64,000 nucleotides of DNA from Heterotrichella gracilis (Eukaryota; Sar; Xanthophyceae; Tribonematales; Xanthonemataceae). Position numbers and translations under genes: made by a program. Each line of letters begins with the position of its first letter. Positions within the stretch are counted from its first letter, which is position 1. The notes under the pieces are model-generated. The model made no database searches. It had not been told where the DNA came from and saw nothing but the letters and a program-made list of their open reading frames with translations. The DNA is taken from contig JAULBX010019522.1 of the NCBI GenBank assembly GCA_032358255.1, positions 1 through 64,000 on the forward strand. The letters run 5' to 3'. This document shows positions 35,676 through 46,200 of the stretch, one piece after another.

Positions 35676-38600
35676 CTACAAGCTGTCCAGGTTAAGTGTG
35701 GTGTCTGTGGGGGACTGGATGTTGGCCGTCACAACAGCGTTGGAGGTCCATTGCAGGCGGGTGCCAAAGCTGCACACCACGTAGAGCAGGGCAGAGTTGG
35801 GGAGGGAAGGATAGGCCCCCTTGCACCCAATGGAGGCGCCGCACCCAACTGCAGAATGCACAGAGACATGGCTGTTGGCAAGGGGGCGGGATTTGTAGGT
35901 TATTGTGAGGCAAGCTTTAAGTGTGGGTAAGTAGAGTTGGGGAGGGAAGGGTAGGCCCCTTGCAGCCACTGGAGGCATCTATCCAACTGCAAACTCTATG
36001 GGAAAATACCGGGGAAATGTTGGTGGCAGAGAGGCAAGGGTCCATCTTGAGAAAGCCTATTATTGAGGATTTAATGTTTGGAGCTTGGGGTTTGGGTAGC
36101 GCCTACCTCCCAGGTGGGTGTTCCAGACCATCTTGGCAAAGTTTAGGGTGTAGGTTTCAGGATGAAGGGTTTGGGTGCCGCCTACCTCCCAGGTGGGTGT
36201 TCCAGATCATCTTGGCAAAGTTCTGCACGTTCCGGTAGTTATTATCCGTGAATGGGGTCGGCGAGAAGGTGTATTGGGCGCGGTTCTTGTACCAGGTGCG
36301 GGGGGCGTCCGCACACGAGGCGTCATACACATCTGTCGCGGTTGTGTTGGCCACGTAGATGATCTGGTCGGCGTCGCCTCGAGCTGCAAACACGGGTTAG
36401 GGTTTAGGGTTTAGGGTGCAATTTTAGTAGGCCATGGTTGTGTTGGCCACGTAGATGATGTGGTCAGCATCGCCTCGAGCTGCACACATGGATTAGGGTT
36501 TAGGGTTTAGGGTGCAAATTTAGTAGGCTATGGTTGTGTTGGCCACGTAGATGATCTGGTCAGCATCGCCTCGAACTGCACACGTGGGGGTTTTAGGGTT
36601 TAGGGTTTGAGATGTGAGCATGGCGGTTCAGGGTCCAGGATTTGAGGTGCACACATGGGGTTTGGGTTTAGGGTTTGGTGTTTAGGGCGATGCGCATGTG
36701 AGGCAAGTTGGTGCAGGCACTGCCTGGCAGGAGGGGCAAAGTAGAACCCTTGGGTAGGGTTTGGGGTGTCGGGTTTAGGATTTGAGCTGGCGCCTATCAT
36801 CGAAGTTGGGGTGATGTCGGTCACATAGGTGATTTGTTCACTTAGATGATTTGGTCATCTAACTTGGATGACTTGGTGACATAGCTGATTTAGTCGTTAT
36901 ATGATTTGGTAATCAGATGATTTCGTAACTTAGATGATGTGATCACATGCATGATTTGGCCGCTTAAATGATTTGGTCACTTAGATGATTGATCACATGG
37001 ATGATTTGGCCACTTAAATGATTTGGTCGCTTAGATGATGTGATCAGAAAGATGATTTGGTCAAATAGTTGATTTGGTACAATTGTTTAAAGCCCAGTTG
37101 GTGGCTGTGGTGGCAACGCTTAAGGGTTACAAAACCCTACTAGGGTAAGCGCTGCGCCCAGGGTTTGGGGCAAACACTGCGCCCTGGTGGCTGCTTTGAT
37201 GCAAGGGGATGCGACGCAAGGGTTTACATGTGTAGGGTTTGAAGTAGATTACCCACCTGGGTCCATGCCAGGGGAGGTCGAGCACGTGGTTGCCAAGGTC
37301 GCAGCCCAGTTGGTGGCTGTGTTGGCAAGGCTGACGGTCCAGAAGGTGCGCTGGGAGTTGTGGTTGGCCCTCGCGACGTCTATCAGGCCCCAGGTCAGGC
37401 GCAGGTCGCTGCACACCCCTGCGTAGGGTTTTGAGGGACCAGTTTAGGGTCTTGCTTACGCCTTGTAGGGTTGTCGAGAACCAGGTTTGGGATTGGGAGC
37501 CTCAATGACGCACCACGTCAGGTGCAGGTTGCTGCACATCCTTGCTTAGGGTTTTAGAAACCAGCTCAGGGTTTAGAAACCAGCATGTAGGGTCTCTAGG
37601 AATCAGAATAGGATTTGGCAACAATGATCGAGCTCCAAGCCCTCGCCTGGTGCAGGTTGCTGCAAAACACGGGTACAAACCCTAGAAACCCTAGAAGGAT
37701 GGCCCTAGAAACCCTACTAGGGTCTCACGCAGGCGCCCACCTGATGTGACAGCCATGGCCGGCGGTGGTGGTGCGGGTGGCCCCCCTCCCCCACTGGAGG
37801 GGGTGGCGGGTGGCGGTGGGGACTGGGCTTTGGGTGGTGGTGGGGAATGGGTTATTGGCGGCGGTGGGGAGTTGTTGGCGGTGGGGGGTGGGGACTGTGT
37901 TGCATCTGGTGGTGGGCTGTCGGCTGGGGGGGCATCGGGGGGCGGTGGGGATTCGGTGCCAGCCTGCATGGGTGGTTGTGGTAGTTGTAGTGGGTGGAGG
38001 ATGGGGGATAAGGGGGCGCCTCTGGATGCATGGATGGTACAAAACCATCGGGAAACAGGATTATCTGCAACTGGAACGGGCAATAGCCAAGCACATGTGT
38101 ACGGGGCCATGCTCGCAGGTATGCTGTCGGGGCCTTTTCGTGCATGGATACAAACCCTTGGTTAGGGCATTGCAAACACCCACCGGTGGGGGTGACTGGC
38201 GGGGCGGTGGGGGTGGGCGCGATGGCCGGGGCGGTGATGGTGGTGAGGGTGGTGGTGATGGCTCATAGTCTTCGTAGTAGTAGTAGTGGGGTGGTGGTGG
38301 TGGTGGCGGGGGTTGAGGGGGCCGGTGGCGCCATTTGGGTGGGGGAGGCGGTTGTACCGCTGGTGGTGGTGACTGCAGCACCAGTGGTGGGGGTGACTGC
38401 AGCACTGGTGGTGGTGGGGGGGGCTGGCTGGTGGAGGTGGGGGTGCTGCTCCTTGGTGGGGGGTGTGGCGGGGGGTTGGACTTGCGGGCCAGCGGTGGGG
38501 GGCGGCGCGACGGGTGGGGTGGGGGGTGCCTTTTGGTGGGCGGCGGTGGGTGTTTTTTGGTGGGGAGAGGTGGGCGCCGTTTGGTGGGTGGTGGTGGGCG

Positions 38601-40950
38601 TTTGTTGGTGGGTGGTGGGCGCTTTTTAGTAGGGGGTGGGGGGCGTTTCTTGGTGGGTGGTGGTGGGTGTTTCTTGGTGGGCGGGGGTGGGTGTTTGTTG
38701 GTGGGCAGAGGGGGGGGTTTGTTGTTGGGGGGTGGGGGGTGGTTCTTGTGGACCGGGGGGGGGTGCTTCTTAGCCGAGGGTGGGAGGTGCTTCTTGGTGG
38801 ATGGCGGGGGGTGCTTCGCAGAAGGTGTCCTCCCAACTGCAGGAAAGCACAACGGGGTTCAGCTTGATTAAGGCAGCATTTTTATCATGGGGACAACGCT
38901 AGCTAGCTGCACCAAGGGCCTGCCAAAAGCCCTTGGGATTCAGGGCTTAGGGTATAGGACACTCCTAGCTAGCTGCACTGAGGGGCTGTCATGCTGTGCA
39001 ATGCCGCTAGCACTAGAAGCAATCACTGCTGTACAGGGATACCCACATACCAGTTGCTCCACGTCATCAACCCTAAAAAGCCTAAAATACCAAACCCTAA
39101 ACCCCAGCCGCACCTGATGCCAGGTATGCCAGGCACATGGACAGCACAGTGGTTTGCTCATCCTACAGCATCTCGGGCCGGAAGGTGTACCCACATACCA
39201 CGTTGCCACGTCATAAACCCTAACTCCTCAACAGAAACCCTAGACCCCAAAGGTGCACACACACGCCATTGGTGTCATGTCAATAACCCTAAACCCTAAT
39301 CGTGGTCTCCTGCCGCACCTGATGCAAGGCACATGGACAGAACAGCGGTTTGCTCATCCCACGGCATCTCAGGCCAGAAGGGAAACCCTAAACACCATCT
39401 TGTAACGTAAGCCACCCCTAAATGCAGTACCCTCGGCCCTACACACCATGTTGTCATGTTGCAAACCAAACCCTAGCCGCACCTGATGCCAGGCACATGG
39501 ACAGAACAGCGGTTTGCTCATCCCACAGCATCTCGGGCCGGAAGGTGTACCCACACACGATCCCCGTGCACCCGCGCACCGGGAACTGCACAAAGAACTG
39601 CCTCTCCTTCACCGCGGGGTTGATGAGCGCTAGGATGGCACGCGAGGTGTCCCTGAAGCAGTCCTCGGTCAAGCACAGGCAGCCCCAGAATAGGGAGGTG
39701 GTTTGGGCGGTGGCAAAGGTGGGCGGCTGCACAGGTGGGAAGGTTGGGGTTGGGCGCTTGGGGCAGGGGGGTCTGGCGCTTTCCAGAAGGTTTGCGCAGT
39801 GGTAGAGGGTTTAGGGTTTAGGGTTTGAAGGGTGTCCGTGAAGCAGTCCTCGGTGAGGCACAGGCAGCCCCAGAACAGGGAGGTGGTCTGGGCGGTGGCG
39901 CAGGTGGGCGGCTGCGCAGGTGGGGAGGCTAGGGTCGGTGGCATGCGCTGGTATGAAATGCCACAAGCAAGGATTTTGGCCATTTTCCAGTAGGGTCGCG
40001 CTGTGGTTCAGGGTTAAGAGCATGAGGTTTTGAGCCACACACCAGCAGCGTCACGCACTAGCTGTAGCTTTAGGGTTAGGAGCTAGAGCCTAGGGTTTAG
40101 GGTTTTAGGTCACGTACCAGCAGCGTCACGCAGTGGTTTCGCAGGTAGCTGTATGCCCAGAACCTGGCTTGCTGCATGTTGGGCATGGCGTAGATGCTGC
40201 ATCCCTCCCCGCCTGCAGGCAACAGAGTGCACGTCAGCAAGTGACACAGGCAACAACCTACACCTAACCCTACTTTCAAATCTTGTGTGCACGGAGCACG
40301 GCAGTGATGCTACACCCTCCCCGTCGGCTAGGCACATGCGAGTCCACCTCATAAGTAGGGTTTAGGGTTGCTTGCACCCGCACTTGAATTCATAAACCAC
40401 AGCACAGACCCCCTTCATCGTACACCAGGCGTGCGCCCACATACAACACCATTTCAGGGCTTAGGGTTTGCCCACCTTGTAGCATGAGCCAGTATGTCTA
40501 CCCATTGGCAGCTTAGGGTGTAGTGTCTAGGGTTTGGGGTCTACCTTGCAGCATGAGCCAGTACGTCCATCCATTGGCAGGCGCCTTGAGGGCAGGAGCG
40601 GGTGAGCTGGCATTGCATGGACCCACCTGAAGAGACACAGCTGGCGCATATATACAAAGAGGGGGTTTGCATGGAAGCAGCAACTAGGGTCCCACATGGA
40701 TACACAGATAACAAGGCCATGATCCTAGCCCCTAAATACACCCATGCACCATCAACATGCGCACCAGGAGCGCCGCCAGCAACATGCGTGCAGTTAAAAC
40801 TAAACCCTGAACCCTAAAGCCTAAACCCTAAACACTACACATGCGCACCAGGAGCGCCGCCAACACCGCAAGGATGATGACCCGCCATCGCCTGCCAGGG
40901 GCTGCTGTGGCGCCGCCACTTGGACAGGTAGCGAAGGGTATTCGCGCCAT
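35676..40950 (-). CDS. Secreted matrix protein: Cys-rich head, Pro-rich shaft, CAP (SCP/PR-1) domain
   Basis: Nine exons fit in phase to 645 residues: 40849-40950, 40545-40626, 40118-40212, 39483-39726, 38178-38836, 37741-37963, 37257-37418, 36186-36383 and 35676-35848. Exon 1 encodes a hydrophobic leader (RVIILAVLAALL after MARIPFATC). Exons 2-4 form a head I do not recognise (GWTYWLMLQGGEGCSIYAMP, GCLCLTEDC). Exon 5 is about 219 codons of PPP with K/H/R, such as KKHPPPPTKK. Exon 6 has SPPPP units typical of hydroxyproline-rich wall proteins. Exons 7-9 give a CAP domain: LTWGLIDVARANHNSQR, WYKNRAQYTFSP, NFAKMIWNTHLGVGCGAS and LLYVVCSFG. Known: CAP proteins are secreted and bind sterols or lipids or act in defence. 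A role in the wall is inferred. Donor 38178/38177 (GTTTGC) is the least certain junction. Confidence 0.82.
35930..36610. repeat. Copies of edges of CAP-gene exons 8 and 9
   Basis: 35932-36000 repeats the start of exon 9 (AGAGTTGGGGAGGGAAGG, CATCCAACTGCA-like). 36104-36150 repeats the donor edge of exon 8 (GCCTACCTCCCAGGTGGGTG). 36430-36500 and 36530-36585 repeat its acceptor edge (GTTGGCCACGTAGATGAT), each followed by TTAGGGTTTAGGGTTTAGGG. Confidence 0.88.
36824..37081. repeat. About 18-bp minisatellite (GATGATTTGGTCACTTA-type)
   Basis: Some fourteen diverged units of GATGATTTGGTC-CTTA fill this intron stretch. The unit resembles the coding GATGATCTGGTCAGC of the adjacent exon 8 edge, so it may have grown from an exon-edge copy. 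Confidence 0.8.
37496..37670. repeat. Two decayed copies of CAP-gene exon 7 start
   Basis: CAGGTGCAGGTTGCTGCACA (about 37520) and TGGTGCAGGTTGCTGCAAAA (about 37650) match the acceptor edge GCGCAGGTCGCTGCACAC at 37399. Each is followed by GGGTTT-type units. Confidence 0.8.
39024..40800. repeat. Copies of edges of CAP-gene exons 1 to 4
   Basis: The donor edge of exon 4 is copied at about 39107-39200 and 39311-39385 (GCACATGGACAG, CAGTGGTTTGCTCATCC). The exon 4 acceptor edge is copied at 39828-39912 (GAAGCAGTCCTCGGTGAGGC). The exon 3 donor edge is copied at 40025-40050, the exon 2 donor edge at 40477-40502, and the exon 1 donor edge at 40755-40785. Here the telomere-like units mostly read CCCTAAA on the plus strand. 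Confidence 0.85.
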
Positions 40951-43029
40951 GGTTGGTTACAGAGAAACCCTTCAGCTGAGCGTCCTGCTGGCAGGTGTTA
41001 CCCTAGGGTCCAGCGTGGTGGCAACTGGCTGAAACCCTAAGGAAGGGTTTCCCCACCCGGTATGGGTGGGAGACCGCAGACGAGCGTTTCGGTAGCTGCG
41101 CCTGCTGAGCCAGGCCTGGTGCCAGGTTCCAGACCCTTCACAAGGGTATTGATCCAGCTGGGCGAGAGGCAGGCAAAACAAACCGGAGCACTGCCTGCGA
41201 TTGATGTAGACCCTAGATTAGGGTATCAGGCTGCATGCACGCAAGCCATCGCTTGGTTATCGGTCCTGCGCCGGCAGTGAGCGAGGTTGTGGTGACCAGC
41301 ATGGGTGTTTGGTAGGGTTTTGGGAGGGTTTTATGTGGGTGCTTGGGGATGGTTGAGGGGAGAACGCACACTGTACCTAGGGCAGGTAAAATGTATCCCA
41401 GATATGGACAGGGTAATTAACAATCTAGATGCCTGTACTGCTTTGCTGACGACATCCGTGTCAATTCGGTCAGTTTGGACCAAACTGCATGCATATGCAT
41501 CCAAGCATTTCTTTAGACGTACCACCACCTTTGTAACCTATGCTGGTCACCAGTAAAGACTTAATTTAGTAACAGCCAACGACAAGCAGTTGCAAGAGAG
41601 TGGCTCGTTGAACGGTTCGGGGTACATTGCGATAGGCAAGACCTCGCAGGTTGGTACAACCTAATCCGGAACAGGTATTGTCAGGGCGTCCCGTGCTTCA
41701 AGCAAATTAACAGGACTGGGATAGGCTGTGCTGATAAAACTGACTAGAAGACCTTATGCGTGTGTGCCGGCTTTTGTAAACTCCTTTCGTAAGTGTGCTA
41801 GCGAGATTACTGAGCAGATGTCGCCCACCAAGAATCACGAGAATGCGTTTCGAAGGGCGCAAACAGACCTTTGCCATTCCCAATCAGAAGAGACTACCAG
41901 ACGAACTAGCCAAAGTGTCAAGTCCCAGGTGGATCCCTTTGGCCCAGTTTGCGTTATGGCAGTGCTGTAGCAGGCGACCATGCATGTGGTTTTGGCGGGG
42001 GAAAAGGGGTCCGGGTTCAAAAGTTCCCAAGCTCTTACAGTAGAGGCTGAGCGTACCTGGATGTTCGCAAGCTGAAATCCCTCTTGTACGTGAAGTATCT
42101 AGCGGTTTCTTATATCTACAGGCTGCCCTAGCTGGGCTTGTCCTCGATACGTACAACAGCTGTGCAGACGCGCCCACATGTGGCGGTGTGGGGGGCAATT
42201 CACGAGAGTTCGGCAAGCAGCAGCCAAGTCTGGAGTGCAGAATACCACGCTGTCGACATGTGTTGCCATGCCCGAGTGTTTGGCGTGCGAAAGCTGGCAA
42301 AAGCAGGCAAAACAAGGCCTTCACCAAACAACCCGCTGCAACACCGGCTGCGCGGCGGCCTTGTGACGGGCGGCGGCGTGCCCCCCAGCGATGCAGCGCA
42401 TCTGGGTCCGCCGAGTCACCCCGCTCCTGCCGCGCGTAAAGTGCCAAATTTTGGCACTTTTGTCATGCCTCCGTGGAACTTTTGATCACATGGGCAGGCC
42501 ATGTACTGCACTTGATCCTACATGCACCATAGCATTGCGACAAGCAAGCACTTGGACATGGTGGCTGTGTCCCGTTGTATATTTGTGGTTATGGCCCACA
42601 CAGAAGTGGTGCTTTTGGCTGATTTTAAGCAAATCTTCATGTGATGGCTGGAATCTGGACCGCGCGCGCACCAAAAGCGCAGACTTGTCAGCCAAGGGTG
42701 CATCATATCACGACAGGCGGACTCAGCTGTGTCACGCCCCACCCATCGCGTCACCAAATCACGACAAGCTGGTCCCCCATTGGCCGCCAGAGTGGCAGCA
42801 TGCTGACGTGTCAGCACCACAGAGTGGACTACGCTGACATGGCAGATACGTAGATAGTGATCGTCTCCGACCGCGTTCCCCGGCGTTGCCCGGCGCTGCG
42901 CGGCTCCCCGGCATATTATCATGCCCAAATCCCATGAACAAATTGCGGTACGGGCCGCTGGGGATGCGAGCCCTTGCCCCGCCGCAAGCTGCGGCGCTTG
43001 TGCACCAAGTGCTCTGTTTCTCAGGCAGC
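40951..43029. other. Divergent interval between two matrix-protein genes
   Basis: No gene is supported. It contains an 11-bp perfect inverted repeat with one-base spacer at 42438-42460 (AAAGTGCCAAA / TTTGGCACTTT). Repeated ATCACGACA and TGACGTGTCAG-like motifs lie at 42707-42835 and may be upstream elements of the gene at 43250. Confidence 0.45.
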
Positions 43030-43037
43030 TATATAAG
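43030..43037 (+). promoter_or_regulatory. TATA box of the modular Cys/Pro-rich gene
   Basis: TATATAAG, 213 bases before ATG 43250. It fits a transcription start near 43060 and a 5' leader of about 190 bases. Confidence 0.65.
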
Positions 43038-43249
43038 CGACCGCACTCTGCCACACCCAACACAAACCAGTTTGCTTGCCTAGTTCGACACACCTGCTCA
43101 AACCTCACCGCGCTGCCCTTGCCGGTACCCCTGTGATCTGTTACACTAAAGCTTTTAGCTGCTGCACACTCTCTGCTGCCCTCATCGGCAACGCGGGAGA
43201 CTTGTAGCACACTGCCGTTCCCTGCAACAACACTGGCAAAGTGAGCGCC

Positions 43250-46200
43250 ATGGCGTCTCCAAGGCGGCTGCAAAGCCGGGCGGTACTCGCCTGTCTCTCC
43301 TTGCTCCTGGGCGCGCAGTTTGCTGGTGAGTGATCTGACTAGCGGTACTGCACCAATTCGAACCGGTCAACCCCAGCATTGCACACCAGCACCTGGGTGA
43401 CCAACTCCTTGCACAGCAGTAGGATGCCGTGGAATGTATGTATCTTGCTCCCATGTTTTCGCTGACTAGCAGCTCTTCCCCCAGCCCCTTGGGCGCCTGG
43501 TAGTTGCATGCATACATGCCCCGCTGGCTGCCCCCAATCCGACACACATTGAGCATGCAACTGCAGTAACTTTCACCGACACAACCCCGTAAACAACTGC
43601 GAATGCACCCAAGCTACCCCTGGATGCACGCGGTGCCACTTGCTGCACGATGTGACAATGCAATTGTGTGCCAAGCACTGTGTACCGGCTCACCCCATGT
43701 CACTGACTTGCGCCCCCACACTCGCAGCTGCTGCCTACTTTGATGCCGTGGGCTGCTACGACTCCGCTAGCATCGCGGGTGCTGACGTGTTGCACGGCTC
43801 CCTCACCCAGGTCACCGTCGCCTCCCAGGAGGAGTGCTTCAACATTGCTAGCGGCCTCGGAGTGACCGTTGCCAACCCGTGAGTACTTGTGTCCCTATTC
43901 CGCAATGCACCGACTTGTGCTGCATGTGCTGCGCGCCTAGCACGAAATATCGCAACCTCTGCCTTTGCTTCGCTCTCACTGAGTCTCAGCTGCATGCAAA
44001 ACAACTGCGCACGTGCTGTTGCACCGTCAACTACGCCAACTGGCCAATCAACCCTCGAGCTCGATCCAGTGCACCACATACACCACACCCACACTTGCTC
44101 ACAGTACTCACAGCCCGTTTTCTGCCACCCTTGCAGGTACTTCGCTCTCAGCTCCACAGGCGGCGTCATCACGTGCACATACGGCTCAGACACGCTGGCC
44201 ACCAGCCCAGTCCTTGCCACCGACCCATCCATGTGCCAGGGCACCCCTTGCTACACAGTCGACTTCCCCACCGCCACCTGCGGTGCCGCCAGCGACGCCA
44301 CGATCTTCTTTGTGTTCAAGAGGTTCGAAGGTGAGACCCTCCTAACCTGCAGTGCATAAATATTCGCCAGGGCTTCCTCAAAGTACTGCCCCAATTGCCT
44401 GTTGCACTCGTTCCCAATGCTGCCTGCTATGCTGCGCCAGTGTCTCTCTGCGACTGTAGCATTGTTCCTGTCATTCCTGTCAAGCTGAGTTGATGCTTGA
44501 GCAAACAGTTGCCCACTTACAAGAACAGGAAGTGACAACGCGACGTTCCCTCCTGTGCAGATGTGGTTGCCTCCCCTCCATCCCCCCCTCCATCCCCCTT
44601 CGCCTCCATCTCCACCAGTGAGTGCCACAACCACCCCCTACCGTACTTACCTTGCCTGAATAGCACCTGCACCCTTTTATCTGCCCTTGTGCCTCCAGCT
44701 CTGTCATTCTAGCCTTCTCACACGCTTGCACAATCCTGAGTGACCTGTAAACTGACACACACCATCGCCTACATCGCCCTTGCAATTGCTGCATTTACCT
44801 GGAGTGCATCTCTTGCCCACCCACACACCCACTTCCTGCCTGCACCACCACCCTGACTCCCAGCCCTATACAGACCCCCCTTCTCACCCCCACCCCAACC
44901 CCCTTTCAGGCGACCGCTGCCTGCTCTTTAACGACGGCACCGCCGACTACTACTCTGTTGTCACCACCACCAACTGCGAGTGCTTCAACGTGTGCGCTGC
45001 TGACACCAACTGTGCCTACCGCGTCAACTGCCCAGCCGGATCTTCCCTCAAGAACTGCAACACCTACGACCGCATCGGCTCAGGCGACACCTCCCACCGC
45101 AACTGCGCGCCACCACCATGTGAGTGGCTAGAGTGGCAATACCCTTGCCGAGTGTTGAGACACCCTCCCCTGTGGGCTTGAGACACCCTCCCCTGTGCAC
45201 CCTTGCAACCAATGTCATTGTGTGATTTGTGTGCCTGCCTGAGCTAATCCTAAACCCTAAACCCTAAAACCCTAAGACTGCGGTCCTGCCTGGTGCTCGG
45301 TATTGCGTGCCATAGACACCCACCCAGGGTATTGTCATGTGACTCCCACATCCCCACTGACCCTCCCCTCTCTTCTCCTGCAGCCCCTCCCTCCCCCTCT
45401 CCCCCTCCCCCCTCCCCATCGCCCCACTCCCCCCCACCACCACCACTCGACAACAACTATGCCACCGCTGACCGCTGCTGGACATTCAGCAAGAACTCCA
45501 TCGGATCAGACTCCTGGATCAGCACCATTGAATCCACCAATGCTCCCAACCCCGCATGCGACTGCTACCACTCCTGCCTGGACGACATCGCTGCGTGCAG
45601 GTAAGAAACCCTAGAAACCCTGATCAGGTTGCTGTCTATGCTGTTAGGCTGGTTACCATAATGACCTAATGATGTGACTGATGATGCCCTTGGTACCCCT
45701 GTATACCCTAACCAGCACCTAATTAACCTCACAATACACACACGTATGCATGTGCTCAAGTCCGCCACTTCTATGCAGCCAACACCCTGACCAAATCCTA
45801 AGCAAACCCTAAGCAAACCCTAACAGTATACATTTGTCGTTCCCAGGTTCCGCCGCTTCTGTGCCAAGGGTGTCTCCCAGAAGGCATGCCAACTGATTGG
45901 GCTGACCGCTGATGTCAACATGGCCGGTTCCTGCCCAGCCCCACCATCCCCACCACCGTCCCCATCCCCACCACCACCACCATCCCCCTCCCCACCAGTC
46001 TTTGCCCTTTCTGGTATGTTGCACCATCGCACTGCCATTATTTTTGTCACCGCCGTCCCTGCCTACACTAGCTGCATGCAGCAAGCATTTGCCCTTGTAA
46101 AATATTTGCCCTTTGCTCTGACGCACACACCCTTGCCTCCTCCCCTGCCATTTGCTCATCGCGTGTATTTCAAAAATAAATACCCTAGGGGTTTCCACTG

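Noticed and set aside
37746-38871. Long Gly/Val-rich frames on the plus strand
   Set aside because: They are the complement of the Pro-rich exons 5 and 6 of the minus-strand CAP gene, whose splice phases and neighbouring exons fit.
41410-41470. Peptide CFADDIRVNSVS resembling a reverse-transcriptase box
   Set aside because: Too short, with no flanking conserved blocks that I could see. It may be chance or an old fragment and is not called.
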